In this document: positions 63,698 through 64,000 of the stretch, in pieces | Position numbering within the stretch: the stretch's first letter is position 1 | Layout of the letters: every line of letters starts with the position of its first letter | IMG/VR virus record: IMGVR_UViG_3300034018_001348 | Coordinates: 88,016 to 152,015 of that record | DNA length: 64,000 nt | Source: a virus | Strand: one strand, 5' to 3' | Made by a program: the position numbers and the translations under genes | Notes under the pieces: model-generated | Databases searched by the model: none | Seen by the model: the letters and a program-made list of their open reading frames with translations, nothing else | What the model was told of the DNA's origin: nothing

Positions 63698-64000
63698 AAG
63701 TTATTTTTCTACAAAGATATAACATTTCCTAATTCCTCACAAATTTTCCAAAAATTTTTTTTATCGTTGAAGGGACATTTAAAAAAGAAGGGGTCGTGTT
63801 TACGGAACGATAGTGTAGTACGTGTTCCCCCGTCAATACCCCACCCATTAGGTAGGGTTAAGATAAGTTCTAATTTCCGGACAGAGTTATTCCCCCATTA
63901 AAGGGTGGGGGATTTATTCCCCCGACCATCTAACCGGAGGGGTAAATTTTTCCCCAAAAATTATTTTATTTGATTTAGGGGATTATCCCCCCTATATGAC
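63698..64000. other. Intergenic end segment with hairpins
   Basis: No convincing gene. Contains TCCCCCATTAAAGGGTGGGGGA (63891-63912) and a CCCCACCC/GGTAGGG pair near 63839-63857, richer in G and C than the surroundings. Possibly terminators or a structured RNA whose gene continues beyond the window. Confidence 0.4.

Overview
The window looks like part of the accessory and late region of a large, AT-rich (roughly 30% GC by eye) tailed phage, or a closely related element, of a Bacteroidetes host. The evidence is: a minus-strand tRNA archipelago; phage-type enzymes (Rnl1-type RNA ligase, thymidylate synthase, GH19-like endolysin, ClpP-like protease, nucleotidyltransferase); many HNH and GIY-YIG homing nucleases; dozens of short overlapping genes; no ribosomal or housekeeping operons; and promoters of the Bacteroidetes TAnnTTTG type (usually TATCTTTG) directly before start codons. 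No capsid, terminase, portal or tail gene was recognised, so the phage assignment rests on this gene mix.

Layout. 0-9.2 kb (minus strand): about 16 recognisable tRNA genes with small genes, two HNH nucleases and an orphan ABC-exporter membrane domain. 9.5-11 kb: small conserved minus-strand genes. 11.3-12.4 kb: ClpP-like protease on plus. 12.5-18.35 kb (minus): large probable virion or internal proteins, including a Gly/Ala-rich membrane protein with a peptidoglycan-binding-like domain, a leucine-rich-repeat protein and a very acidic protein. 18.4-27.9 kb (plus): a small-RNA candidate, metallophosphoesterase, SPFH lipoprotein, RNA ligase, a chain of tightly overlapping small genes, thymidylate synthase and a homing HNH. 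28-38.8 kb (mixed): endolysin, cupin, DUF5872-like protein, GIY-YIG, a second metallophosphoesterase, holin- and spanin-like candidates. 38.5-57.8 kb (minus): many short single-gene cassettes. 57.9-60.1 kb: a cupin, a CRISPR array and a compact TnpB/Cas12-like nuclease. 60.2-64 kb: small genes and a nucleotidyltransferase.

Main observations. (1) A five-repeat CRISPR array (58406-58703; 36-nt repeats, 29-30-nt spacers) lies just downstream of an intact ~400-residue TnpB/Cas12-type gene, with a promoter-led structured leader between them and a terminator after the array. A second, shorter array with a related 36-nt repeat lies at 41280-41497. No cas1/cas2 is present, so this may be a minimal phage-borne type V-like system. 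(2) About 19 otherwise different proteins start with a short tag of the form x-I-I-T-E-S-Q, and most of their genes have a TATTTAT box a few bases before ATG. The tag resembles the (I/L)-x-E site of T4-type capsid-targeting peptides, so these may be a late regulon of packaged proteins. (3) A P-loop kinase gene (45167-45594) is broken in its Walker A codons by an 8-nt gap that begins with a stop codon. Hopping from a CCG to a CCA proline codon would restore it, and a long hairpin precedes the gap.

How the genes fit together: RNA ligase, P-loop kinase, cyclic-phosphate receiver domain and nucleotidyltransferase could repair and mature tRNAs, alongside a tRNA set without encoded CCA. Endolysin, a tagged glucosaminidase-like protein and holin/spanin candidates could serve entry or lysis. 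Homing nucleases sit in the tRNA array, next to thyA and between small cassettes.
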